A DNA stretch of 25,255 bases, taken from assembly GCA_039030335.1 (NCBI GenBank), contig JBCCEJ010000084.1:1-25255 (forward strand). The letters are read 5' to 3'. Below, piece after piece: positions 1-7,666 of this stretch; positions within the stretch are counted from its first letter, which is position 1; the number at the start of each line of letters is the position of its first letter. Made by a program: the position numbers and the translations under genes. Below the pieces are notes generated by a model. The model saw only the letters and a program-made list of their open reading frames with translations. It was not told the DNA's origin and made no database searches. The stretch comes from JBCCEJ01 sp039030335 (GTDB lineage: Bacteria; Pseudomonadota; Gammaproteobacteria; HK1).

Positions 1-493
1 AGGCGCTGATCCACGCTGGCGGAGCATCTCTACTGCAAATGAGCAACCATCGCTGATCGCCCAGCAGCCCGAGGACCGTCGTCTCATCGAGGTGCACCGC
101 TGCGCCTGATGCCGGTGGCTGTGGCAAGTGCTGACGTAGCAAGGCCGCGCCTGACGGTCCAACCACACCGCAGACGACGCGGTCAGTTGACGGTACCAGA
201 GTGACCTTGGCGCGCAGCACGTACATGCGCAGGCGAGGCAGGTGTTGTTCGATGACGGTTCGCGGCGCGACCAGCGCGATGTCGTCGCCTATGCGGCAGA
301 GCGTGAACAACGCAAGGGTCCGCCCCTTCGGATCGCACCACGCTGCCATCATCGTGCGATCTTGCGACAGCTTGTCTATGTCGTTGGTGAGTTGTGCCTG
401 CAGAAACTTGGCGTTGTCCCGCCCGCTGGCGATCAGAATACCGAACTCTGGGAGCGGCAGAACGGGGCGGCCCTCCTGGCCGATAACGTCCAT
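1..493 (-). CDS. ygfZ: YgfZ/GcvT-like folate-binding protein, 5' part (cut by window edge)
   Basis: Reading the minus strand from an ATG at 493 gives an open frame of 164 codons that runs off the left edge with no stop. The translation matches the N-terminal half of YgfZ, a tetrahydrofolate-binding protein related to GcvT that supports iron-sulfur cluster enzymes, including MiaB-type tRNA modification. Recognisable stretches are KFLQAQLTNDI (residues 29-39) and AAWCDPKGR (50-58), which align with the E. coli segments around KYMQGQVTADV and AAHCDAKGK. The family hallmark K-G-C-Y-x-G-Q would lie beyond the edge. The start sits 5 bp after the sdhE stop, so it is probably the last visible gene of the sdh transcript. 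Linkage to sdhE and to the Fe-S protein SdhB fits an Fe-S maintenance role. The family call is firm; the C-terminal part was not seen. Confidence 0.85.
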   Translation of the reverse strand, partial: MDVIGQEGRPVLPLPEFGILIASGRDNAKFLQAQLTNDIDKLSQDRTMMAAWCDPKGRTLALFTLCRIGDDIALVAPRTVIEQHLPRLRMYVLRAKVTLVPSTDRVVCGVVGPSGAALLRQHLPQPPASGAAVHLDETTVLGLLGDQRWLLICSRDAPPAWISA

Positions 494-498
494 CGCCG

Positions 499-762
499 TC
501 AACTACCGGCGGGCACGCCGGTCTCGCGATTCTGGCGTTTGAACTGCCGCATATCTTCGATAAGCGCGGCCAGATCCGCTGGCGGTTCGCTTCGTCCGAG
601 TAGCCAGCCTAAGAGTTCCGGGTCCGACTGCTCCAGCAGTTTGCGGAAGTCCGCCTGGCCGCCGCTCTCAAGCTGTTCGTAGCGGTCGAGGTAATAGCCC
701 TCGACCAATACGTCCAATTCGCGCATACCGCGTCTGCAGCGCCATAAAAGTCGATCGCCCAT
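499..762 (-). CDS. sdhE: SdhE, FAD assembly factor for succinate dehydrogenase
   Basis: This 87-residue protein belongs to the SdhE/YgfY (Sdh5, SDHAF2) family, which helps attach FAD covalently to the SdhA flavoprotein. The diagnostic RRGMRELD motif is at residues 10-17, with the conserved R-G-x-x-E core (R11, G12, E15). The rest is the expected small helical bundle with a C-terminal DMRQFKRQ-type stretch. It starts 19 bp after the sdhB stop, with a GAGGAG-type ribosome binding site very close to the ATG, so it belongs to the sdh operon and would be made with its client SdhA. The length is normal for the family. It was called cptB in E. coli as a supposed antitoxin, but the sdh linkage supports the flavinylation role. 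Confidence 0.93.
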   Translation of the reverse strand: MGDRLLWRCRRGMRELDVLVEGYYLDRYEQLESGGQADFRKLLEQSDPELLGWLLGRSEPPADLAALIEDMRQFKRQNRETGVPAGS

Positions 763-781
763 GCACTCCTCGCGTTCAGAA

Positions 782-1564
782 TCAGAGCGTACGCTCTACC
801 ATCATCTTTTTGATCTCGGCGATGGCTTTAGCCGGGTTGAGCCCTTTAGGACAGACTTTGGCGCAGTTCATGATCGTGTGGCACCGGTAGAGCCGGAACG
901 GGTCTTCCAGATTGTCGAGTCGTTCGCCGGTGAATTCGTCGCGACTGTCGATGATCCATCGGTACGCCTGTAGCAGAATCGCCGGCCCTAGATATCGGTC
1001 GCTGTTCCACCAGTAACTTGGGCAACTGGTCGAGCAACACGCGCACAGGATGCACTCGTAGAGCCCATCGAGCTTCGCCCGCTCTTCTGGCGACTGCGGT
1101 CGTTCCCGCGCAGGTGCTGGCGACTGCGTCTGCATCCATGGCTGAATCGATGCGTATTGCGCGTAGAAGTGGGTAAGGTCCGGCACCAGATCTTTGATCA
1201 CGGGCATGTGCGGCAACGGATGGATCTTGATGTCGCCTCGGATGCTCTCGGTAGACTTGGTGCAGGCGAGAGTGTTGGTGCCGTCGATGTTCATTGCGCA
1301 CGACCCACAGATCCCCTCGCGGCATGAGCGCCGGAACGTCAAAGTCGGGTCGATCTCGTTCTTGATTTTGATCAGAACGTCGAGAACCATCGGCCCGCAG
1401 TCATCCATATCGACCTGGTAACTGTCGATACGTGGGTTCTCTCCGGAGTCCGGGTCGAATCGATAGACTTTCACGCTCCGGACATTGGTTGCCCCGTTGG
1501 TTACGGGAAAAGTCTTGCCTCGCTTATTGACGATTGAGTTGGCCGGTAGCCTGAACTCCGCCAT
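782..1564 (-). CDS. sdhB: Succinate dehydrogenase iron-sulfur subunit SdhB
   Basis: The Fe-S subunit of complex II passes electrons from SdhA-bound FAD to quinone. All three cluster sites are visible in the 260-residue protein: the [2Fe-2S] ligands C81, C86, C89 and C101 in an N-terminal ferredoxin fold, then CILCACCSTSC (171-181) and CHTIMNCAKVCP (228-239), which supply the [4Fe-4S] and [3Fe-4S] clusters. The protein has about 20 more N-terminal residues than the E. coli enzyme and resembles the alphaproteobacterial/mitochondrial form, with an SPEERAKLDGLYEC-type segment before the second cluster. The ATG at 1564 is preceded by AGGAG. A 115-bp gap separates it from the sdhA stop, with no strong terminator seen there. 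sdhE follows directly. Confidence 0.97.
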   Translation of the reverse strand: MAEFRLPANSIVNKRGKTFPVTNGATNVRSVKVYRFDPDSGENPRIDSYQVDMDDCGPMVLDVLIKIKNEIDPTLTFRRSCREGICGSCAMNIDGTNTLACTKSTESIRGDIKIHPLPHMPVIKDLVPDLTHFYAQYASIQPWMQTQSPAPARERPQSPEERAKLDGLYECILCACCSTSCPSYWWNSDRYLGPAILLQAYRWIIDSRDEFTGERLDNLEDPFRLYRCHTIMNCAKVCPKGLNPAKAIAEIKKMMVERTL

Positions 1565-1679
1565 CTGTATACTCCTGAACTTTTGAATGCTTGCCTGTCG
1601 AGTACAGCCTGGATGCCTTTGTTAGCGGCGCCTCTTCGCGAAACCCATGCGGCGTCTCGCGGTCGGGCCGGCATGCGCG

Positions 1680-3470
1680 TCAGTAGACGCGCGCCTTTGG
1701 CGGAAATACCCCTACGTCGTTGGTCATCGTGTACATGTGTACCGGTCGATAGTCGAACTTCACCTTGCCCTTGTCGTTCAACCACGCGAGGGTGTGTTTC
1801 ATCCAGTTGTCGTCGTCGCGGTCCGGATAGTCTTCGCGGGCATGACCACCGCGTGACTCTTTACGGTGATTGGCTGATTCCATCGTCAGAACGGCCTGGC
1901 GCAGAAGATTATCCAGTTCGAGCGTTTCGGCGAGGTCGGTATTCCAGATAAGCGACTTGTCGCTTACGTGCAGTCCGACCATCGAATCCCATACCTCGCT
2001 GATGAGATGACAGCCCTCTTCGAGGATGTCGCCAGTCCTGAAAACGGCCGCGTTGGACTGCATGACCTGCTGCATCTTGAGACGTATTTCGGCCGTCGAG
2101 GAGTCTCCGGCTGCGAAACGCAGACGATCCAGATGCGATAGAGCGCGGTCATCTTCCGAGGCGATTATGTCGTGCGGGTTCGAGCCCGGCTTTAACTTGG
2201 TCACGAGATGCTTGGCAGTGGCGCGGCCGAATACAACGAGGTCCAGCAGAGAGTTCGACCCGAGGCGGTTGGCGCCATGTACCGACACGCACGCTGCTTC
2301 GCCGATAGCGTAGAGACCAGGAACCGGATAATCCGGATTGCCGTCCTTCAGGGTTACCACCTCGCCGTTATAGTTCGCCGGGATACCGCCCATGTTGTAG
2401 TGGACGGTCGGAAGCACTGGCACGGGCTCCTTGGTCATGTCGACGCCGGCGAAGATTTCGGCGGTTTCGGCGATCCCAGGCAGGCGTTCAGCGATGACTT
2501 CAGGCCCAAGATGCTGGAGATTCAGGTGTATATGGTCTGCGTTTGACCCGACGCCGCGACCTTCGCGTATCTCGATGGTCATGGCCCGGCTCACCACGTC
2601 GCGCGATGCGAGATCCTTCGCCGAAGGGGCGTAGCGTTCCATGAAACGTTCGCCGTCGGAATTCGTCAGATAACCGCCTTCGCCCCGCGATCCCTCCGTG
2701 ATCAGACACCCCGACCCGTAGATACCGGTTGGATGGAACTGCACGAATTCCATGTCCTGCAGCGGCACGCCGGCCCGCAACGCCATTGCACTGCCGTCGC
2801 CGGTGCACGTGTGGGCGGAGGTTGCTGAGAAGTAGGCCCGGCCATAGCCGCCTGTTGCCAACACCGTGGCATTCGCGCGAAAGCGATGGATGGTACCGTC
2901 GGACATGTCCCAGGCCAGCACCCCGTGGCACGCCCCTTCCTCGTCCATGATGAGGTCGAGGGCGAAATACTCGATGAAGAATTCGGCCTGGTGCTTGAGA
3001 CTTTGCTGGTAGAGCGTATGCAAGATGGCGTGACCGGTGCGGTCCGCCGCCGCGCACGTACGGTGCGCAGTGCCCTCGCCGTAGTGCGTTGACATGCCGC
3101 CGAACGGTCGCTGGTAGATGCGGCCTTCGGCCGTACGCGAGAACGGCACGCCGTAGTGCTCGAGTTCGATTACCGCGGGCACCGCCTCGCGACACATGTA
3201 TTCGATGGCGTCCTGGTCGCCCAGCCAGTCCGAGCCTTTGACGGTGTCGTACATGTGCCAGCGCCAGTCGTCTTCACCCATGTTGCCAAGAGACGCGCTC
3301 ATGCCGCCCTGAGCGGCAACCGTGTGAGATCGCGTCGGAAAGACCTTGGACAGACAAGCCGTGCGCAGCCCCTCCGATGCGAGACCAAAAGTTGCCCGGA
3401 GGCCAGCGCCGCCGGCGCCAACCACGACGACGTCGTACTTGTGGTCGATGATGTTGTATGCGTCACCCAT
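1680..3470 (-). CDS. sdhA: Succinate dehydrogenase flavoprotein subunit SdhA
   Basis: This catalytic subunit oxidises succinate to fumarate in the TCA cycle and is held on the inner face of the membrane by SdhC/SdhD. The 596-residue product has the FAD-binding GAGGAG motif at 18-23, the SHTVAAQGG segment with the His that carries covalent FAD (H49), the QFHPTGI active-site stretch, and the C-terminal HMYTMTNDV motif. The frame is open upstream to 3578, but the added residues overlap sdhD and do not match the family. The ATG at 3470 (MGDAYNI) follows a purine-rich GAGAAAGA and lies 8 bp after the sdhD stop, so it was chosen. The sequence is close to the mitochondrial/alphaproteobacterial type. 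SdhE, encoded in the same operon, would flavinylate it. Confidence 0.97.
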   Translation of the reverse strand: MGDAYNIIDHKYDVVVVGAGGAGLRATFGLASEGLRTACLSKVFPTRSHTVAAQGGMSASLGNMGEDDWRWHMYDTVKGSDWLGDQDAIEYMCREAVPAVIELEHYGVPFSRTAEGRIYQRPFGGMSTHYGEGTAHRTCAAADRTGHAILHTLYQQSLKHQAEFFIEYFALDLIMDEEGACHGVLAWDMSDGTIHRFRANATVLATGGYGRAYFSATSAHTCTGDGSAMALRAGVPLQDMEFVQFHPTGIYGSGCLITEGSRGEGGYLTNSDGERFMERYAPSAKDLASRDVVSRAMTIEIREGRGVGSNADHIHLNLQHLGPEVIAERLPGIAETAEIFAGVDMTKEPVPVLPTVHYNMGGIPANYNGEVVTLKDGNPDYPVPGLYAIGEAACVSVHGANRLGSNSLLDLVVFGRATAKHLVTKLKPGSNPHDIIASEDDRALSHLDRLRFAAGDSSTAEIRLKMQQVMQSNAAVFRTGDILEEGCHLISEVWDSMVGLHVSDKSLIWNTDLAETLELDNLLRQAVLTMESANHRKESRGGHAREDYPDRDDDNWMKHTLAWLNDKGKVKFDYRPVHMYTMTNDVGVFPPKARVY

Positions 3471-3478
3471 GGTCTTTC

Positions 3479-3859
3479 TCAGCCTCCCACCGCAATACGA
3501 ACAACGGCCAGTGCCGACAGCAGGCCGAATATCACGGCCAGGAATTTGACGGTCAGCAGCAGCGTAATCTTCAACCACTCGATGTGGATGTAGTCTTCGA
3601 TGACGACCTGAAGGCCCGATTGAGCGTGATGGAAGGTCGCCGCAATAAAAGCCAGCATCATGGCCGCCGACACCGGGTGCGCAATCGTTGCGCGCGCCGT
3701 TTCGTAGTCAGCCCCAATCACCGCGATGACGATGGCGACGAACCAGATCGTAAGTGGCACCAGCGCTATCGCCGTTACGCGCTGCCACCAGAAATGATGA
3801 GTGCCCTCCTTAGCTGACCCGAGCCCCCGAACATGAGCAAGAGGAGAGCGCATACTCAT
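3479..3859 (-). CDS. sdhD: Succinate dehydrogenase membrane anchor SdhD
   Basis: This small hydrophobic anchor has 126 residues and three predicted membrane helices (about 28-48, 62-80 and 97-122). The HHAQSGLQVVIEDYIH segment at 77-92 is the family signature and contributes to heme b and quinone binding; the N-terminal HHFWWQR segment (21-27) is also typical. The ATG at 3859 was chosen over the longer frame starting at 3892. It has GGAGG six bases upstream and overlaps the sdhC stop in an ATGA arrangement, which points to translational coupling. A second ATG two codons downstream is less likely. It lies between sdhC and sdhA in the usual CDAB order. Confidence 0.9.
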   Translation of the reverse strand: MSMRSPLAHVRGLGSAKEGTHHFWWQRVTAIALVPLTIWFVAIVIAVIGADYETARATIAHPVSAAMMLAFIAATFHHAQSGLQVVIEDYIHIEWLKITLLLTVKFLAVIFGLLSALAVVRIAVGG

Positions 3860-4251
3860 GCGAAACCTCCCATCATGAAGGCCAGAGTCCATGTAACCAG
3901 CGTCATGACCACGGATGCGATGACGACCATCCAGCCCGTTGCGTCAGCGGTCTCGACCTCCAGCCCGTAGCCGATGTCCCACGCGAGGTGCCGAATGCCA
4001 TTGCACAGGTGGTAGAACAGAGCCCAGGACAAACCGAACAGGACGAGCAGTCCGGGAACAGAGCCGAAAATGCTCTGAGCGGTCGCATAACTTTCTGGAC
4101 CTGCCGCAAGTGCCATCAGCCAGTAGACCAGCAGTACGGTTGCTGCCGAGAGGGCGACACCGGTGGCGCGATGGGTGATCGACAAGAGCGCCAGCATCGG
4201 CAGGCGGTAGATCTGCAGATGTGGAGATAAAGGGCGTTCAACAGGTTGCAT
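3856..4251 (-). CDS. sdhC: Succinate dehydrogenase cytochrome b556 subunit SdhC
   Basis: This 131-residue protein is the cytochrome b556 anchor of complex II. RPLSPHLQIYRLP (6-18) and SITHRATG (24-31) are the hallmark N-terminal motifs, the latter near the quinone site. H81 in YHLCNGIRHLAWD is the expected heme b ligand. Three membrane helices are predicted (about 32-50, 65-83 and 108-128). The last codons overlap the sdhD start by 4 bp. A good -10 box lies about 50 bp upstream, so this is probably the first gene of an sdhCDAB-sdhE-ygfZ transcript. Confidence 0.93.
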   Translation of the reverse strand: MQPVERPLSPHLQIYRLPMLALLSITHRATGVALSAATVLLVYWLMALAAGPESYATAQSIFGSVPGLLVLFGLSWALFYHLCNGIRHLAWDIGYGLEVETADATGWMVVIASVVMTLVTWTLAFMMGGFA

Positions 4252-4299
4252 CCTGACTGAGCTCCGTTACGAGTGCCGCCGCTGCGACATAACACTTCG

Positions 4300-4305
4300 A
4301 TTATA
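4300..4305 (-). promoter_or_regulatory. Candidate -10 box for the sdh operon
   Basis: The minus strand reads a perfect TATAAT here, about 50 bp before the sdhC ATG, in an AT-rich patch within otherwise GC-rich DNA. No convincing TTGACA-like -35 is seen 16-18 bp upstream, so the promoter may need an activator or be weak. Both the position and the perfect hexamer support the call. The transcription start is inferred, not seen. Confidence 0.5.
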
Positions 4306-4420
4306 CAAGAAAGGTCTGGTCGGCCTGGGCGATGCGCTCCGGCCGTGGGATTGCGTAGCTGCGCTCGCGAACATCGGACGCCTCAGGCGAGTGACCCCGG
4401 CAGTCGCGATGACGCGTCGA

Positions 4421-4633
4421 TCAGAAGTCGATACAGCGACCCTTGCGTTCCCAATCACCGTAGCGTGTCGGTTCGGGCCCTTCGGGCCCACCGATCTCGA
4501 CAGGCTGTTCTGTGGCGGCCGACTGGGGCGCCCTACCATCCGGCGCGCCTGCCGCCGTCTGTGGTGCGACAGCATCGGAAGGGGATGGAACATCGTCGGG
4601 CAACTCGGGCTGGGGCTCTCGCTTTGTCGTCAT
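4421..4633 (-). CDS. SDHAF4-like (DUF1674) succinate dehydrogenase assembly factor
   Basis: This short gene encodes about 70 residues starting at the ATG at 4633. The N-terminal two thirds is low-complexity and rich in Pro, Ala and Asp. The C-terminus carries the diagnostic DUF1674 block, GGPEGPEP followed by TRYGDWERKGRC at residues 56-67, then a terminal I-D-F. DUF1674 includes mitochondrial SDHAF4 (yeast Sdh8), which binds flavinylated SdhA and protects it before assembly with SdhB. The same frame is open further upstream to 4759, but those residues are Cys-rich and unlike the family, so the internal ATG was chosen. It lies 169 bp upstream of sdhC on the same strand, consistent with a complex II assembly role. 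The family call rests on the strongly conserved tail. Confidence 0.82.
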   Translation of the reverse strand: MTTKREPQPELPDDVPSPSDAVAPQTAAGAPDGRAPQSAATEQPVEIGGPEGPEPTRYGDWERKGRCIDF

Positions 4634-4949
4634 GGTTTGTACGTTCTGTGCTCGTTGTCTGTATTTCTTGGGGCAAAGCTGGGCCGTTTGTAGGACGGCG
4701 TCGCATCGTATGCAGGTTGACGTCGCAGGCAGGCAGTAAACCCTTCCGCCGCCGTACACGATGCGATGTACTGCGAGTTGATGAACAGCTGGATGCGGCC
4801 ACCTTGAAAGCGTTTATGTTGGACTTGACCGTGCAGTGCCCGCACGCATGGTTCAGCGTTCTGAGCGGCCTTCTGATCGTCAGCCGAAGTTCTGGATACG
4901 TCCGGGTCATGGCCATAGTCTACCGGACATCGACTGATTGAGTGCGAGC
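4634..4949. other. Divergent intergenic spacer
   Basis: This 316-bp spacer separates the minus-strand SDHAF4-like gene from the plus-strand YgfX-like gene and must hold promoters for both. No hexamer pair stands out on either strand. The only structure seen is a 7-bp inverted repeat, GCATCGT at 4703-4709 and ACGATGC at 4758-4764, which could be a regulator site or chance. Open frames across it have no family resemblance. Confidence 0.5.
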
Positions 4950-5408
4950 ATGCAAGGATTGGACAGCGGATCGGCGCGTTTGTTAGCACACGATGCCGTT
5001 GGTGCCGTGAATCAGCCGTTGACGCATGCCATGCATCTGGTGGTGATGGCCAGCATCGCGCTCGCACACCTCAGTCCTTCGGCGATCTGCCTGGCGATGC
5101 TCGCCTGTGTGCTCCACTGGTCCGTCATCCTGCGTCGTCTCGAGGTGATTTCAGGTTTCTGGGTTGGTGCGGGCGGCCTGCGCGCCTTATCGCTATGCGA
5201 TGGGCGGCGGGCCGAGGTGGACGGTCGCATCGATGTTTTTGTCTATGGCCCGCTGCGCGTGCTGCGTATCCCGGCTGATGGACGTGTCTGGTGGACGACG
5301 CTCGCGTTGCAGGGACGTGTCAGGACCGGTCAGCGGCAGTTGCTCGCGGCGGCGGCGGTTTCCGGTACGCACCCCGAGGTCAAGGCCTCCGCTGGAGACA
5401 ACCGTTAA
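4950..5408 (+). CDS. Putative YgfX/CptA-like inner-membrane protein
   Basis: This frame encodes 152 residues from the ATG at 4950; a TTG four codons earlier, directly after a stop, is the only other upstream start. Two adjacent hydrophobic segments (about 28-41 and 43-60) are followed by a polar domain with alternating hydrophobic residues, including VDGRIDVFVYGPLRVL and WWTTLALQGR. This two-helix plus small beta-domain layout, and the length, match YgfX, the membrane protein usually encoded next to sdhE. Here it is divergent from the SDHAF4-like gene rather than inside the sdhE operon. Sequence similarity was judged by eye and is weak, so the family is a proposal from topology and neighbourhood. 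The fallback call is a hypothetical membrane protein. Confidence 0.45.
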   Translation: MQGLDSGSARLLAHDAVGAVNQPLTHAMHLVVMASIALAHLSPSAICLAMLACVLHWSVILRRLEVISGFWVGAGGLRALSLCDGRRAEVDGRIDVFVYGPLRVLRIPADGRVWWTTLALQGRVRTGQRQLLAAAAVSGTHPEVKASAGDNR

Positions 5409-5707
5409 GGGCAGTGCAGACGCGTGCGCCAGGTAAGCGAGATCTACGAATTGGTGCGGGGAAAACGCCGCCGCGCCGGATGCAGGCCGCTCTGTCCGGG
5501 TGGTGGAGCGCAGTGGCGTCGGGTCATACGGGTGCGCCGCATCACGACGATGCCTGGCGCTTCTTCAGCGTGCGCGCGAAGGCAGGCGCCTCACTGTTAC
5601 AATGCACTAACTGATGAGGCGGGGGCGGCGATGCGTCAGCCTGCCTGGTGCTCAGCGCGCCCTGCCTGGTCCTGCCACCGCGACGGCTCGCCCGCGCACA
5701 GACGTCA
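5409..5707. other. Intergenic region upstream of yoaA
   Basis: No gene is convincing in this 299-bp stretch. Short frames on both strands are Arg/Pro/Ala-rich and look like GC-driven noise. The right half holds an extended -10 promoter candidate at 5595-5603. If the TTG at 5708 is the yoaA start, the transcript has a leader of about 100 nt. Confidence 0.45.
5595..5603 (+). promoter_or_regulatory. Candidate extended -10 promoter for yoaA-tsaB
   Basis: The sequence TGTTACAAT fits an extended -10 element (TGn followed by TACAAT, five of six matches to TATAAT). No good -35 lies 17 bp upstream, which extended -10 promoters can tolerate. It is the only promoter-like signal in the gap before yoaA. 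Confidence 0.4.
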
Positions 5708-7666
5708 TTGAGCGAATTTCCCGCCTTGGCCGAAGACGGCGTCGTCGCCCGCGCGATCGACGGCTTCGAACCGCGTCCGCAGCAGCAGGCGATGGCTGCC
5801 GCCGTTGCTGCCGCCATCGAGGGGCAGTATCAACTGCTGTGCGAGGCGGGCACCGGAACGGGTAAAACACTCGCCTACCTGGTGCCGGCGTTGCAGTCGG
5901 GCGTGCGGGTGATCATTTCGACGGGCACGCGCAATCTGCAGGACCAGCTGTTCGGCAAGGACCTGCCGATGGTGCGCACCGCACTTGGCCAGCCGGTCAA
6001 AGTCGTGCTTCTCAAAGGCCGCGCAAATTACGTGTGTATGCATCGGTTGCGCAAAACCGAGGCGTCAGCTGCGCTCGACCCCGAGTTCGCGCGTCGACTC
6101 GCTGGCATCACCCGGTGGGCGACGCTCACGGAGCAGGGCGATCTCGCGGAGCTCTCACATCTGGCCGAAGATGACCCGCTGAAGCCGATGATCACGTCGA
6201 CGGTCGACAATTGCCTCGGCTACGAATGCCCGGAGGTCTCGCGCTGTCATGTGCTGAACGCCCGCCGTGCGGCAATGGACGCGGACATCGTGGTCGTCAA
6301 CCATCATCTGTTCTTTGCCGATGTCTCCCTTCGCGAAGACGGATTTGGGGAAGTGCTCCCGGACGCCAGGGCCGTGATCTTCGACGAGGCGCATCAATTG
6401 CCGGATGTGGCGACGCGCTTTTTCGGGTGGACGGTATCCGCCGGACAGCTCCGGGAACTCGCCGACGACGCTGAGCGCGCCCTGCGGGTGGCCGGCGGAG
6501 ATCTTCGGTCCGCGCAGCGGGCCGCCGGCGATCTGCGTGGGTCGTTGTCCGTGCTGCGCGTCGCGCTGCCGTCCGGATCGACAGGCTCTGGGCAAATTCT
6601 CTGGGATGAACTGCGTCTCGGGGGGCACCTGGCGGACGCTGTCGTCAACGTTGCCGCGGCCGTGTCGGCGCTTGCCGATACGTTGGAACCCGCGGCCGAT
6701 GGCGGCGGCGAGGTTGCGAGCTGCCTTCGGCGTGCGACGGAGTTCGCACGTCGGCTGCTGTCGCTGACGACCGACGGCAACGAAGACGAAGTACGCTGGG
6801 TGGAACTGCGCGGGCGCGGATTCGCCTGGCGCGTAGCGCCGCTCGAAGTCGCGCGCATTTTCAGCGACTACCTGCGCACGCATCCCGCAGCCTGGATCTT
6901 TACCTCAGCGACGCTCGCGGTCGACGGTTCGTTCGGGCACTTCGCCGAGCGCATGGGCCTTACGCCTGAGGCAACCCATGTCTGGCAGAGCCCGTTCGAT
7001 TACATGCACCAGGCGCTGTGTTACCTGCCGGTGGGCTTGCCCGAGCCGCGCGAACAGCGCTACACCGAGCGGTTACTGGAGGAAGTTCTGCCGCTGCTGC
7101 GGGCAGGCGGTGGCCGCACGTTCCTGCTGTTCACCAGTCACCGGGCGCTGCAGCGTGCGGCCGCGTGGTTGAGTGCCCGGGTGGCATTTCCGCTGCTGAT
7201 CCAGGGCAGCGCACCGAAAGCGGTTTTGCTCGAGCAGTTCGTCGACAGCGGGAATGGCGTACTGCTCGGTACGGCGAGCTTCTGGGAAGGTGTCGACGTG
7301 CGCGGCCACGCGTTGGTCTGCGTGGTGATCGACAAACTCCCGTTCGCCGCGCCGGACGATCCGGTATTGGAAGCCCGTGTCCGGGCGATGCGCGAGGCGG
7401 GCCGCGAGCCATTTCGCGACTACCAGGTGCCGCTCGCCGTGATCAACCTGAAGCAGGGAGCGGGTCGACTGATCCGGTCACAATCGGATTATGGCGTACT
7501 GGTGCTCGGAGATCCGCGACTGGTGAACCGCGGGTACGGTCGGGTGTTTCTGCGCAGCCTGCCAACGATGCCGATCACACAAGACGGCGAAGAAGCCGCT
7601 GAGTTCCTGCGTTCGCGCACCGCCGCCGCCGCCGAGGCGACGCAGCTGAAGGCTGAGACGGTATGA
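5708..7666 (+). CDS. yoaA: YoaA-type ATP-dependent DNA helicase (DinG/XPD family)
   Basis: This superfamily 2 helicase has the iron-sulfur domain of the XPD/DinG group. In E. coli, YoaA works with the polymerase III chi subunit in repair of stalled replication. Walker A is EAGTGTGKT (Lys53); four Cys ligands for a [4Fe-4S] cluster are C110, C169, C174 and C180; VVNHHLFFAD and the DEAH box (226-229) follow; the C-terminal helicase half has GTASFWEGVDV and QGAGRLIRS. Start choice is uncertain. The frame is open from a GTG at 5648, but the TTG at 5708 gives MSEFPALAEDGVVARAI, which lines up with the E. coli YoaA N-terminus, so the 652-residue form is preferred. Its end overlaps tsaB by 4 bp, a conserved pairing. 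Confidence 0.92.
   Translation: MSEFPALAEDGVVARAIDGFEPRPQQQAMAAAVAAAIEGQYQLLCEAGTGTGKTLAYLVPALQSGVRVIISTGTRNLQDQLFGKDLPMVRTALGQPVKVVLLKGRANYVCMHRLRKTEASAALDPEFARRLAGITRWATLTEQGDLAELSHLAEDDPLKPMITSTVDNCLGYECPEVSRCHVLNARRAAMDADIVVVNHHLFFADVSLREDGFGEVLPDARAVIFDEAHQLPDVATRFFGWTVSAGQLRELADDAERALRVAGGDLRSAQRAAGDLRGSLSVLRVALPSGSTGSGQILWDELRLGGHLADAVVNVAAAVSALADTLEPAADGGGEVASCLRRATEFARRLLSLTTDGNEDEVRWVELRGRGFAWRVAPLEVARIFSDYLRTHPAAWIFTSATLAVDGSFGHFAERMGLTPEATHVWQSPFDYMHQALCYLPVGLPEPREQRYTERLLEEVLPLLRAGGGRTFLLFTSHRALQRAAAWLSARVAFPLLIQGSAPKAVLLEQFVDSGNGVLLGTASFWEGVDVRGHALVCVVIDKLPFAAPDDPVLEARVRAMREAGREPFRDYQVPLAVINLKQGAGRLIRSQSDYGVLVLGDPRLVNRGYGRVFLRSLPTMPITQDGEEAAEFLRSRTAAAAEATQLKAETV

Noticed and set aside
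3471..3578. A 36-codon N-terminal extension of sdhA
   Set aside because: It overlaps sdhD, does not match SdhA proteins, and the ATG at 3470 fits both the family start and operon spacing.
4273..4941. A 222-codon plus-strand frame across the SDHAF4-like gene and spacer
   Set aside because: Its product is Arg-rich without recognisable motifs, while the minus strand encodes the conserved DUF1674 tail.
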